A stretch of 52,169 bases of DNA, from assembly GCA_902634045.1 (NCBI GenBank), contig CACPJE010000005.1, forward strand, positions 1 to 52,169. Direction: 5' to 3'. This document shows positions 26,807 to 38,798 of the stretch, piece by piece (the stretch's first letter is position 1; every line of letters starts with the position of its first letter). Made by a program: the position numbers and the translations under genes. Under the pieces are notes generated by a model. It was not told the origin of the DNA. It worked only from the letters and a program-made list of their open reading frames with translations, and did not search any database. This DNA is from an uncultured Pelagibacteraceae bacterium (GTDB lineage: Bacteria > Pseudomonadota > Alphaproteobacteria > Pelagibacterales > AG-422-B15).

Positions 26807-28101
26807 TTTTCTAAACCTAGTGATTTCTTAGATAATAATATTTGAACGCATCCACCCTGATCCTTCAAATTTAAAAATTTTATATCACCAAAATTCTTTC
26901 CGAGTAAGTTTTTTGAAATAAAAAGACCTAATCCCAATCCTTTATGTTTATTTTTGGGACTTTTCCCAAGGTAAGGCTCACCTAGGAAAGGGTATATTTC
27001 TTGTGAGAATCCCTCCCCATCATCAATGATTTCAATCAAAATGTTATCGATTTTATTCTTTAAATTAACCAATATTCTTTTGTTCGCATGTTTAATTGCA
27101 TTATCAACTATATTTGAAATAGATTGAATAATCTCAGGACTTCTTAAAATAGTAACATTATTTTGATCAAAATATTCTTCCATTTCAATAACAAATTCTA
27201 TTTTTTCATTTTGATATGAATTGATTATTTCATTAATCATCCTCATAAAATCAAGTCTATTAATAAACTCATTACTTCTTTCTGAAAAACTATCAGTTCT
27301 CAATCTTTCAAGTATATTGCTACATCTTTTGATTTGTGAATTAATAAGAACTAAATCATCATATTTTAAGTCATCATGCTTTGTTACATTCATTAATTCT
27401 TTTGCAATTACTGATATGGTTGATAAAGGTGTTCCAAGTTCATGAACAGCAGCCGCAGTTAAGCTCATAAGAGCAGATATTTTTTCTTCATTAGCTAGTG
27501 CTGTTTGCGTTTCTCTCAAAGCGCGAGTATTTTTTCTTGATTCATCAGCTACCCTAAAGCAATAAGCTGATATAAACACCAAAGTAACTACAAGTGCTGA
27601 CCATATAGAAAAAACTCCAAAGCTTGAAAAGTCATTTTTATTAATACCTAACTGAGCACTTTCAAATGGGAAATATAAAAAAACTAATGCTGTTACTGAT
27701 ATTACTGAGATTGAAACTATGATAATTGTTCTTTTTAAATCTAAATAAGTTGCTGCAATTACTATTGGAGCAAGAATCAAAACACAAAATGGATTAGTTA
27801 ATCCTCCTGTTAAAGATAACAAAAGTACAAGCTGAACTAAATCATAAAAAAGAAAATAGAATGTTTCATTAAAATTTAAGATTTTTGTTAGTGGGTAACG
27901 AATCATAATAATGATATTCAAAACAGCACTACAAAGAATCAGAAAAAAAGCTTGATAAACATTAAATACAAAATCTAAATAATAAAAGGTTACGATTATC
28001 GCACCAAGTTGACCAAAAACAGCAATCCACCTTATTAAAGTAAGAGTCCTTAATCTTAAATTAATTTCTTCATCAGAATTATATACAGCTTTTTCTATCA
28101 A
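26803..28101 (-). CDS. regB: Redox sensor histidine kinase RegB/PrrB
   Basis: A 432-residue kinase with six predicted N-terminal helices. The quinone-binding motif GGLTNPF is at residues 99-105. The H-box AAAVHELGTPLSTIS has the phosphorylated His220, and Cys260 in QIKRCSNIL corresponds to the redox-active cysteine of Rhodobacter RegB. The ATPase domain contains IVDNAIKHA, DDGEGF and GLGLGLFISK. Presence of both the quinone motif and the cysteine suggests intact redox sensing. It leads a five-gene overlapping run into regA, the two hldE halves and hldD. Confidence 0.94.
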   Translation of the reverse strand: MIEKAVYNSDEEINLRLRTLTLIRWIAVFGQLGAIIVTFYYLDFVFNVYQAFFLILCSAVLNIIIMIRYPLTKILNFNETFYFLFYDLVQLVLLLSLTGGLTNPFCVLILAPIVIAATYLDLKRTIIIVSISVISVTALVFLYFPFESAQLGINKNDFSSFGVFSIWSALVVTLVFISAYCFRVADESRKNTRALRETQTALANEEKISALMSLTAAAVHELGTPLSTISVIAKELMNVTKHDDLKYDDLVLINSQIKRCSNILERLRTDSFSERSNEFINRLDFMRMINEIINSYQNEKIEFVIEMEEYFDQNNVTILRSPEIIQSISNIVDNAIKHANKRILVNLKNKIDNILIEIIDDGEGFSQEIYPFLGEPYLGKSPKNKHKGLGLGLFISKNLLGKNFGDIKFLNLKDQGGCVQILLSKKSLGLEN

Positions 28102-28138
28102 GATTTTTATAATGTTTAAAAATATTTTACTTACTCAT

Positions 28139-28144
28139 TATAAT
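28139..28144 (+). promoter_or_regulatory. Candidate -10 element for the YgjP-like peptidase
   Basis: TATAAT lies 16 bases before the ATG at 28160 and downstream of an alternative ATG at 28112. If real, it favours the downstream start. The -35 region is weak. Confidence 0.3.
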
Positions 28145-28159
28145 ACACATATCATTCTA

Positions 28160-31314
<3,155 letters not shown>

Positions 31315-31318
31315 TTAA

Positions 31319-32434
31319 TTATATATGATTTTTTAACTCAAAGAAAACTGTTTGATTATTAATGTCTGAAAATAATTCTTTTGATACTCCTGTTAACCAT
31401 GCTTGAGAATTAATTTTCTCTAGCTCCAGAAGTAATTGCTTTTTATGATGATCGTCAAGATGTGCCATTGCTTCATCAATAAGAATAATAGGAGCTCTAT
31501 TTGAGTCGTATTCTTTGATAAGTTTGGCTACAGATAAAACTATTGAAATCAAAATTGACTTTTGCTCTCCTGTTGAGCAGTCTTTGGATTCCAGCTTTCT
31601 CTCCTTATTTTTCCAAATACTTACTTTTATCTTATTCACATTTACCGATGTTTTATTGATTTCGGAATCTATTGACCGATTAAGACTAAGTTGTTTTTTA
31701 TATTGTGTAAGAAATTCTTGACCATCATCTAAATAATTTGCAGCCTCATAAGAATAATTAAATTCAATATTACAAGCTGAAAAAGGTTCTGCTATTTTAT
31801 CTAATTCATTATTTATGAGTGGTAGTACTTTTCTTCTTATTTTTAGCACTTCAAATGAAGTTTTTACAATTTTTTCTTCTACTATGGAAATCCATTCGTG
31901 ATTATTTGGATGATTTTGTATCAATGAAATTCTTTCTTTAAATAATTTATCTAACTGCCTAATATTTTTTAAATGCTTTTCTTCAATATTAAATATTAAC
32001 CTATCAAAAAAATTTCTTTTTTCAGTATTGCTCTGAAGCATGATCTTTTCCATTACAGGTGTAATCCATATTATTCTTAAGTAGTTCAATAATTCATTGC
32101 TACTTATTTTTTCACCATCAACTAAATAATAACTTTCTTTTTTTTCGAAATTTGCAAATTTTTTGTAAAGTGTAACTGAACCAGTTTTGTATTTAAGTAT
32201 AATCTTAATCTCAAAACTATTAATATTTTCTTCTATATTAATTAAATCTTGATTGGCTGTTCCTCTTAATCCTCTTCCCGGGGAGAATAATGAAATCGCT
32301 TCTAGTAAATTTGTTTTTCCAGATCCATTTGCACCAAATAATACTATGTTCATTCCAGAAGTATCAAAATTTATATTCTTATGTGATCGGAAATTTTTTA
32401 AAGTAACTTTTTCAATAATTACATCAGATAGCAT
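31319..32434 (-). CDS. recF: DNA replication and repair protein RecF
   Basis: A 371-residue SMC-like ATPase. Walker A is in FGANGSGKTNLLEA near residue 32; the signature region STGEQKSILISIVLS and Walker B PIILIDEAMAHLDD are in the C-terminal half. RecF with RecO and RecR loads RecA at gaps. It lies one base downstream of dnaN and seven bases before gyrB, the ancestral bacterial order. Confidence 0.95.
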   Translation of the reverse strand: MLSDVIIEKVTLKNFRSHKNINFDTSGMNIVLFGANGSGKTNLLEAISLFSPGRGLRGTANQDLINIEENINSFEIKIILKYKTGSVTLYKKFANFEKKESYYLVDGEKISSNELLNYLRIIWITPVMEKIMLQSNTEKRNFFDRLIFNIEEKHLKNIRQLDKLFKERISLIQNHPNNHEWISIVEEKIVKTSFEVLKIRRKVLPLINNELDKIAEPFSACNIEFNYSYEAANYLDDGQEFLTQYKKQLSLNRSIDSEINKTSVNVNKIKVSIWKNKERKLESKDCSTGEQKSILISIVLSVAKLIKEYDSNRAPIILIDEAMAHLDDHHKKQLLLELEKINSQAWLTGVSKELFSDINNQTVFFELKNHI

Positions 32435-32435
32435 G

Positions 32436-33563
32436 CTAAATACGCATAGGCATTAGAACAAAAAATAAATTTTCATCTGATTTATCCAAAATAATTGCTG
32501 GAGATATTGAGTCTAAAATATGAATAATTGCTTCTTCACCATCTATCTCATTACATATATCAACTAAATATCTTGAGTTAAAGCCTATCTCAACTTTTTC
32601 TTCACTATAATTTATATCTACTTCCTCAATAGCTGATCCTTTTGATAAGCTTTCAACAGATAAAATTAATTTATTAGATTCAATTATAAGTTTTATTGCT
32701 TTAGATTTAACCTCCTCACTTATTGATACTGCAGATACTCTATCTATTGCTGCTTTTAATGCATCATTATTAGTCGCAATAACTTTATTATTATTCTGAG
32801 GTATTACTTTTGTATAATCTGGAAATGTTCCATCTATAACTTTAGAAATTATAGTGAGCTCATTAAAGGTAAATTTAATTTTACTATCATTTAATGAGAT
32901 ATTTATATCTCCATTAGCGTCATCTAGCACTCTCCTTAATTCAAGAATAGTTTTCTTTGGAATAATGAGACCAGTCATTTCTTCGGCGCCTTGTGGCAAT
33001 GGTATATCATATTGTGCTAGACGATGACCATCTGTCGCTACAGCTCTAAGAATTTCAATTGAGTTTTTTTGTGTTTTATGGAAAAAAACCCCATTTAGAT
33101 AGTATCTAGTTTCTTCATTAGATATTGCAAATTTTGTTTTATCAATCATTCTTGTTAATTCTGTTGAACTTAAAACAAATTTCGTGTCTAAGTCAGAGTC
33201 TGCAATTGTAGGAAAGTCATCTGTTTTCATTGTTGTCAGATTAAATTTTGATCTTCCACATTTTAATATTAGACTTGAACCCTCTTCATCTAAAGTGGCA
33301 TGAAGGTCTGATCCACTTGGAAGTCTTTTAACTATCTCATGAAAAGTAGAGGCCGATACAGAAATTTCTCCTGGAGAAAGAATATCAGCATTCACTTGAT
33401 CAGAGCAATAAATATCAAGATTAGTTGAGCAAAGCTTTAAATTTCCATTTTGCGCTGTGATAATCATATTTGAAAGAATAGGAAGTGTATGCCTAATCTC
33501 AACAACTCCATGAATATGAGAGATTGCTTTTAATAAATCTGAACTGTTAACTTTGAAATCCAT
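32436..33563 (-). CDS. dnaN: DNA polymerase III beta sliding clamp
   Basis: A 375-residue clamp with three similar domains. The N-terminus MDFKVNSSDLLKAISHIHGVV aligns with other clamps from the ATG at 33563; an in-frame TTG at 33578 adds five unconserved residues. Other family pieces are RHTLPILSNM, ATDGHRLA and the C-terminal VLMPMRI. It lies 60 bases downstream of dnaA and one base upstream of recF. Confidence 0.96.
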   Translation of the reverse strand: MDFKVNSSDLLKAISHIHGVVEIRHTLPILSNMIITAQNGNLKLCSTNLDIYCSDQVNADILSPGEISVSASTFHEIVKRLPSGSDLHATLDEEGSSLILKCGRSKFNLTTMKTDDFPTIADSDLDTKFVLSSTELTRMIDKTKFAISNEETRYYLNGVFFHKTQKNSIEILRAVATDGHRLAQYDIPLPQGAEEMTGLIIPKKTILELRRVLDDANGDINISLNDSKIKFTFNELTIISKVIDGTFPDYTKVIPQNNNKVIATNNDALKAAIDRVSAVSISEEVKSKAIKLIIESNKLILSVESLSKGSAIEEVDINYSEEKVEIGFNSRYLVDICNEIDGEEAIIHILDSISPAIILDKSDENLFFVLMPMRI

Positions 33564-33623
33564 AAAAATGCTATGCAATACATTTTAATATTTTTTAGCT
33601 AAGATTTGAATAGTTTTTAATTA

Positions 33624-35021
33624 CTATGCTGAAGTAATAATCTGAGTAATTAAGTTAATATCTTCATCAAATTTAGAATTTTCTTCCTTAAGCTGTTCTA
33701 TCTTCTTAACTGCGTGTATTACCGTAGTATGATCTCTGCCTCCAAATTTACGTCCAATCTCTGGAAGAGACCTTGTCGTTAATTTCTTTGATAAATACAT
33801 AGCTACTTGCCTTGGTCGCGCAAATGATCTAATTCTTCGACTAGAAGTCATATCTTCAATTTTTAAATTATAATAATTTGAAACCTTATTCTGAATCTCA
33901 TCTATAGTGATTCTCCTGTTACTTGATCTTAATAAATCTTTTAAAACTGATCTTGTCAGTTCTACATCAATTTCCTTTCCAAGAATATTTGAAAAAGTAA
34001 AGACTTTATTAAGAGCGCCTTCTAATTCTCGCACATTACTCACTACAGTTTTAGCAAGAAAAACTAAAACTTCATCACTAACTTTAAAACTAGTATTACT
34101 TCTTAAAACTAAATCTTCTGATTTCTTTTTTAAAATTGAATATCGTAAATCAAAGGAAGCAGGAAGTATATCTGCAACCAAACCTCCTGATAGCCTTGAT
34201 TTTATTCTTTCATCGAAACTGTTAAGATCACTTGGAGCTCTGTCACAAGAAATAATAATTTTCTTATTAAGATCCAATAAAGAATTAAAGGTGTGAAAAA
34301 ATTCTTCCTGAGTTGAAGTTTTCCCAATCATAAATTGAATATCATCAAGAATAAAAACGTCTACAGACCTAAATTTTTGCTTAAAAGCCATAGTATCTTT
34401 TTGGCGCAAGGATTTTATAAATTGAAACATAAATCTCTCTGCCGATAAGTACAAAATCTTACTTTCGGGATTTTCTTCTTTTATCTGCCATGCAATTGCA
34501 TGTAAAAGATGTGTTTTACCCAAACCTACTCCACCATAAAGATACAAAGGATTAAATTCAAATTTTTCTGATAGAGATAATCTTTTTGCTGAAGCAAATG
34601 CAAGTTCATTTGATGGTCCAACAATAAATTTATCAAATGTAAATCTTTCATCTAAAGGCCATTCATCATTATTTGCATTAAATGAATTTAGCTTAGCTGA
34701 ATCTAAATTATTTTCTATTTGATGTGTTGTAGAAGATAAACTGTTATCGATATTAATTTTAACTCTTTTGATATCAGGATTCTCTGAGTTTAAAAAAAAT
34801 ATAATTTTGTCTAAATAATGGGATGTTATCCAATCTCTAATAAATCTAGTTGGAACAGTAAAGAAAACAACCTCTCCTTCTTGAGATTGAATTTTTATAT
34901 TTTTTATCCAGCTATTAAATATCTCATTTCCATATTCATTATTTAATTTTTTGAGTACATTATTCCACTGATCTTTAAAATTTAAAGATTGACTAGTTTG
35001 CCTATAAAGATCTTGTGACAT
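33624..35021 (-). CDS. dnaA: Chromosomal replication initiator DnaA
   Basis: A 465-residue AAA+ initiator. Domain I is at the N-terminus (NNVLKKLNNEYGNEIFNSWI). Walker A GGVGLGKTHLLHAI and Walker B VDVFILDDIQF are present. The domain IV signature SLPEIGRKFGGRDHTTVIHAV binds DnaA boxes. It leads dnaA-dnaN-recF-gyrB. The 322-base region upstream is a natural candidate for oriC, although canonical DnaA boxes are not obvious there. Confidence 0.97.
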   Translation of the reverse strand: MSQDLYRQTSQSLNFKDQWNNVLKKLNNEYGNEIFNSWIKNIKIQSQEGEVVFFTVPTRFIRDWITSHYLDKIIFFLNSENPDIKRVKINIDNSLSSTTHQIENNLDSAKLNSFNANNDEWPLDERFTFDKFIVGPSNELAFASAKRLSLSEKFEFNPLYLYGGVGLGKTHLLHAIAWQIKEENPESKILYLSAERFMFQFIKSLRQKDTMAFKQKFRSVDVFILDDIQFMIGKTSTQEEFFHTFNSLLDLNKKIIISCDRAPSDLNSFDERIKSRLSGGLVADILPASFDLRYSILKKKSEDLVLRSNTSFKVSDEVLVFLAKTVVSNVRELEGALNKVFTFSNILGKEIDVELTRSVLKDLLRSSNRRITIDEIQNKVSNYYNLKIEDMTSSRRIRSFARPRQVAMYLSKKLTTRSLPEIGRKFGGRDHTTVIHAVKKIEQLKEENSKFDEDINLITQIITSA

Positions 35022-35343
35022 GAAAATAAAAACCCCTGAATAAATTCATTAAAATGATATATAAAAAACCAAAAAAATATAATGAATTTTGAACTTTTTA
35101 TTACAGTCAAATTTTGACAAAAAAATCCCTTACTAAAATTTAGATCAAAATTAGTAATCAAAATATTTTTAAGAATAATTAAAAAAGAACTTTTTTTTAA
35201 TTAAAACAAACTAACTATTAATAATAAATTCCGCAACAAGAAATTGAATTAAAGTACTTATATATTTTATATTGAATTTAAGAGGGAGTCTTTTTAAATA
35301 ACTTCCAATAACACTCTTAACTCATGGAAATAGTTTAATGAAT
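35022..35343. other. AT-rich dnaA-rpsT intergenic region, possible oriC
   Basis: The only gene-free stretch over 300 bases. It is extremely AT-rich with long A and T runs. I find no TTATCCACA-type DnaA box. It does contain four copies of ATTTTGA, two on the plus strand (35086, 35111) then two on the minus strand (35145, 35158), and a 13-base dyad at 35106-35118. TTAAGAG at 35278 pairs with CTCTTAA at 35314 and could form a stem after rpsT. It must hold the dnaA promoter. An origin role is inferred only from position and composition. Confidence 0.35.
35106..35118. repeat. 13-bp perfect dyad GTCAAA-T-TTTGAC
   Basis: GTCAAA and TTTGAC flank one central T, upstream of dnaA. It includes one of the four ATTTTGA motifs. 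It may be an operator or a protein site at the origin; the short arms and AT-rich context make chance occurrence possible. Confidence 0.35.
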
Positions 35344-35607
35344 CTATTTTATAGATTTAATTCTATTAGATAATCGAGAGATTTTTCGAGAGGCAGATTT
35401 TTTATGGATAATTTTCTTCGACGCTGCAGACATAATTTCTGATTCAGCCTTTCTTAATGCTACTTTTGCATCATCTTTTTTTCCAGAGACTATATTTAGT
35501 TCAGTTTTCTTAATAAAGGTACGATATCTATTCTTAACCGACTTATTAAAATCAGTTTTATTTTTTATTTCTCTAATCTTTGCCTTTGCTGACTTTGTAT
35601 TTGCCAT
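35344..35607 (-). CDS. rpsT: 30S ribosomal protein S20
   Basis: An 87-residue, lysine-rich helical protein. The start MANTKSAKAKIREIKNK and the C-terminal GVIHKNxASRKxSRL-like run (IIHKKSASRKISRLS) match S20, which binds 16S rRNA early in small-subunit assembly. It lies 25 bases after mutM and upstream of dnaA, the order seen in many Alphaproteobacteria. Confidence 0.95.
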   Translation of the reverse strand: MANTKSAKAKIREIKNKTDFNKSVKNRYRTFIKKTELNIVSGKKDDAKVALRKAESEIMSAASKKIIHKKSASRKISRLSNRIKSIK

Positions 35608-35632
35608 ATAATAATCTCAAATCCCTAACAAT

Positions 35633-36463
35633 TTATTTTTGACAGACAGGACAGTAAAATGTCGATCTCTGAGCTATTACTATTCTTAATATCTTAGACT
35701 TACAAGACCTTTTTCTACAAATTGAACCTTCTCTTCCATATACTGCTAACTTATTTTGATAATCTCCTAATTTACCACTAACCATGGCGTAGTCATTGAT
35801 GCTAGAGCCTCCTAGTTTAATGGATTTGTTTAATACTTTCTTAATATATTTAACAATCAGGTTACACTCTTCAGTAGTTAGTGAACGGCTTTCTTTGATA
35901 GGATTAACTTTAGCTAAATAGAGAGATTCTGATGCATATATGTTTCCAACCCCAACAACATGTTTTTGATTCATTATTGTAGACTTAATTGGGGATTTTT
36001 TATTTTCACAGATCCTTTTTAAATACTTTCTGTTAAATGTTCTATCTAATGGCTCAACACCAAGATGTCTAAAAAGTTTAGATTTGAATAAAAAATTAGA
36101 AGGAATAACTTTTATTAAACCAAATCTTCTAGGATCTATATATATTAAATCAACTTCATTAGAGAATGAAATTAGAAAATGTGTATGTTTAGTTATTATT
36201 CTGTCTTCAGAATTTGAAATTATTATTCTTCCTGACATACCTAAATGAATTACAATTGTTTGATTATCTTCTAAAACGATAATTATATATTTTGCTCTTC
36301 TATAAATTGATTTGACAAATTTTTTAATAATTTTATTTCTTATATTTCCTTCTATCTGGTACCTTAATTTAGGTGAATATTTTTTAAAGTCTATAATCTC
36401 ATTTCTAATTATTTTTGGTTCTATCCCCTTGATAACAGTCTCTACTTCAGGTAATTCTGGCAT
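35633..36463 (-). CDS. mutM: Formamidopyrimidine-DNA glycosylase (Fpg/MutM)
   Basis: A 276-residue base-excision repair glycosylase and AP lyase for oxidised purines. Catalytic Pro2 and Glu3 are in MPELPEVETV. The beta-strand pattern VIHLGMSGRI, the helix-two-turn-helix region GVGNIYASESLY, and the C-terminal zinc finger (CRKRSC and CPVCQ) are intact. It is divergent from ubiE across a 64-base spacer that contains an imperfect 22-base dyad. Confidence 0.95.
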   Translation of the reverse strand: MPELPEVETVIKGIEPKIIRNEIIDFKKYSPKLRYQIEGNIRNKIIKKFVKSIYRRAKYIIIVLEDNQTIVIHLGMSGRIIISNSEDRIITKHTHFLISFSNEVDLIYIDPRRFGLIKVIPSNFLFKSKLFRHLGVEPLDRTFNRKYLKRICENKKSPIKSTIMNQKHVVGVGNIYASESLYLAKVNPIKESRSLTTEECNLIVKYIKKVLNKSIKLGGSSINDYAMVSGKLGDYQNKLAVYGREGSICRKRSCKSKILRIVIAQRSTFYCPVCQK

Positions 36464-36494
36464 TTAATAAATGTTTATTTTTCTTATTCTTTAA

Positions 36495-36516
36495 GTTAAC
36501 TAGTATTCTAGATAAC
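36495..36516. promoter_or_regulatory. Imperfect 22-bp dyad between mutM and ubiE
   Basis: GTTAACTAG and CTAGATAAC flank TATT; eight of nine arm positions pair. It sits within the 64-base divergent spacer, 12 bases before the ubiE ATG and 32 before the mutM ATG. It could be an operator or simply overlapping promoter sequence; no regulator can be named. Confidence 0.35.
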
Positions 36517-36527
36517 ATATATCAAAT

Positions 36528-37205
36528 ATGAAAGCTCAAGAAGTATTTAACATTGTAGCAAATAAATATGACCTCATGAATGATGTCATGTCAGCTGGGA
36601 CTCATCGTTATTGGAAGGAATGCATGATTGATTGGCTAGAACCATTTGTAGGAATGAAGATAGTTGACGTTGCAGGAGGAACAGGAGACGTCTCTACAAG
36701 ATTTTTAAAAAGAATTGACGGTCTTGGAGAGGCAGTGGTATGTGATCCAAACAGTGCAATGATAGAATATGGAAAAAAGAAAAATGAATTTGCTAATAAA
36801 ATAAAATGGATAAATGCTCCAGCTGAGAATCTACCTTTTGAAAATGAATTTTTTGATGCTTATCTTGTTTCGTTTGGAATTAGAAATTTTGATGATATGA
36901 AGCAATCTCTTAAAGAAGCTCATAGAGTTTTAAAAGTTGGTGGAAGATTCATCTGTTTGGAGTTTTCTAAAGTTCAAAATAAAGATTTATCGAAATTATA
37001 TAGTTTATACTCAAAAATAATTCCAATATTTGGAAAGTTAATTGTAGGAAATGAAAAACCTTATCAATACTTAACCAAGACGATTGAACAATTTCCTACA
37101 CAAGAAAAATTTAAACAAATAATTGAGCAAAGTAATTTCTCTAATGTTGAATTTAGAAATCTATTTAATGGAATTGTCGCAATTCATTCAGGTTGGAAAG
37201 AGTAA
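36528..37205 (+). CDS. ubiE: Demethylmenaquinone/2-methoxy-benzoquinol methyltransferase UbiE
   Basis: A 225-residue class I SAM methyltransferase. FNIVANKYDLMNDVMSAGTHRYWK is the UbiE N-terminal signature; VDVAGGTGDVS is the SAM loop, and SFGIRNFDDMKQSLKEAHRVL follows. It adds the C-methyl group in ubiquinone synthesis. It lacks about 20-25 residues found at the N-terminus of many homologues; an in-frame TAA just upstream of the ATG rules out an extension. ubiB follows after three bases. Confidence 0.95.
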   Translation: MKAQEVFNIVANKYDLMNDVMSAGTHRYWKECMIDWLEPFVGMKIVDVAGGTGDVSTRFLKRIDGLGEAVVCDPNSAMIEYGKKKNEFANKIKWINAPAENLPFENEFFDAYLVSFGIRNFDDMKQSLKEAHRVLKVGGRFICLEFSKVQNKDLSKLYSLYSKIIPIFGKLIVGNEKPYQYLTKTIEQFPTQEKFKQIIEQSNFSNVEFRNLFNGIVAIHSGWKE

Positions 37206-37208
37206 GTA

Positions 37209-38741
37209 ATGATAAAAAATTTAATTTTTTTAATAAAGATAATCAGAATATTCAAAAAATATGATATTTTGAAGCTCATTGCCAATACAGTAAAATTTAA
37301 GTTTTTATTTATTATATTTACTGAAATAATATCTATTGGGGTAAATAGAATAAAAAATTTATCAAGCTCCTCTGACGGAATAAGAATTGCAAAAGCATTA
37401 AATGAACTGGGACCTTCCTTTATTAAATTAGGACAGCTAATTTCAACTCGACCAGATATAATTGGGAATCAAATTGCTGAAGATATGTCTTTATTAAGAG
37501 ATAATTTACCTCCATTCCCGAAATCAGCGGCTGTAAAGATCATTGAAAAAGAATTTGGGAAAGATATAAATGAAATTTTTGAAAACTTTAGCGAGCCAAT
37601 AGCAGCGGCCTCGATAGCCCAAGTACACTTTGCTGATATTTATATAAATAAGAAACTCACTCCTGTTGCTGTCAAAGTTTTACGACCAAACATCATTGAA
37701 ATAATTAATAATGAAATGGAAAGATTAAGTTGGCTATCCAGATTTATGGAGCTATTTGAAGACTTTAGAAGACTAAGACCTAGAGCAATCATTGAAAAGG
37801 CCAAAGAAGTCATAAAATTTGAACTTGATTTCAGATATGAAGCTGCTGCTGCCTCTGAACTAGCTGAAAATACTAAAGCTGACTTATCTTTTTATGTCCC
37901 AAAAGTATATTGGGATCAAGTGACTAAGAAAATTTTAACAATAGAAAGAATTGGTGGGATACCTGCAGATAAGATTGATTTACTAAAAAGGAAAAATATT
38001 AACACTGAAAGTGCTGCAAGTAATTTAATTAAAAATTTTTTAAGACAATCTATAAGAGATGGCTATTTTCATGCAGATTTACACCAAGGTAATTTATTTA
38101 TTAGTGATGAAGGAAATCTAAATGCTGTAGATTTCGGAATAATGGGAAGACTAGACAAAAAAAATAGAACTTACTTGGCTGAAATTATTTATGGATTTAT
38201 AACTCAAGATTATTTACAAATTGCAAAAATTCATCAAGAAGCAGGATTAATAGATAAAAATCAATCAATAGAAGATTTTTCTCAGGCTTTAAGATCAATT
38301 GGTGAACCAATTATTAACCAAAAAGCAAAAAATATTTCAATGGGAAATCTATTAATTCAATTATTTGAAATTACAAAACAGTTTAATATGTCTCTACAGC
38401 CCCAACTGCTTCTTTTACAAAAAACGATGATCACTGTAGAGGGAGTTGCTAGAAAATTAGATCCAGAAATAGACTTTTGGTCAGTGTCAAAACCTGAAAT
38501 TGAAAAATGGTTAAAAGATGAGCTTGGAGTAATGAATAGACTAAAACAGACTCAAGAATCTCTTCAATCTATTGCCAGAAGAATACCTGATTTACCAGAT
38601 TTTATTAGTAGAGCAGATGCTGCATTCGATATAATAGCAAACAAGAAGGAAAATGTTAAAACTTCTAATAATTCAAAAATATATTTTATCGGATCAGGCG
38701 CATTTTTACTGGTTTTTTTAGGATTAATTCTATTGATATAA
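37209..38741 (+). CDS. ubiB: Ubiquinone biosynthesis kinase-like protein UbiB
   Basis: A 510-residue ABC1/ADCK atypical kinase-like protein. ELGPSFIKLGQLISTRPDIIG is the KxGQ motif, AAASIAQVH the Ala-rich loop, and YFHADLHQGNLFI with VDFGIMGRL the catalytic and metal sites. One C-terminal helix (KIYFIGSGAFLLVFLGLILLI) anchors it in the membrane. UbiB supports ubiquinone synthesis, probably by helping lipid intermediates reach enzymes. Confidence 0.95.
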   Translation: MIKNLIFLIKIIRIFKKYDILKLIANTVKFKFLFIIFTEIISIGVNRIKNLSSSSDGIRIAKALNELGPSFIKLGQLISTRPDIIGNQIAEDMSLLRDNLPPFPKSAAVKIIEKEFGKDINEIFENFSEPIAAASIAQVHFADIYINKKLTPVAVKVLRPNIIEIINNEMERLSWLSRFMELFEDFRRLRPRAIIEKAKEVIKFELDFRYEAAAASELAENTKADLSFYVPKVYWDQVTKKILTIERIGGIPADKIDLLKRKNINTESAASNLIKNFLRQSIRDGYFHADLHQGNLFISDEGNLNAVDFGIMGRLDKKNRTYLAEIIYGFITQDYLQIAKIHQEAGLIDKNQSIEDFSQALRSIGEPIINQKAKNISMGNLLIQLFEITKQFNMSLQPQLLLLQKTMITVEGVARKLDPEIDFWSVSKPEIEKWLKDELGVMNRLKQTQESLQSIARRIPDLPDFISRADAAFDIIANKKENVKTSNNSKIYFIGSGAFLLVFLGLILLI

Positions 38742-38798
38742 TTATTTTTTTTATCTATATAGATGGTCCAATTAAAGAATAAGATATTTTATTAAAAA

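Noticed and set aside
33907-34296. 129-codon plus-strand reading frame inside dnaA
   Set aside because: It is fully antisense to dnaA, has no recognisable domain, and its composition is explained by the complementary codons.
38753-38764. 12-bp palindrome ATCTATATAGAT between ubiB and coaBC
   Set aside because: Perfect but short and AT-rich; in this composition it may be chance, so it is only noted under coaBC.
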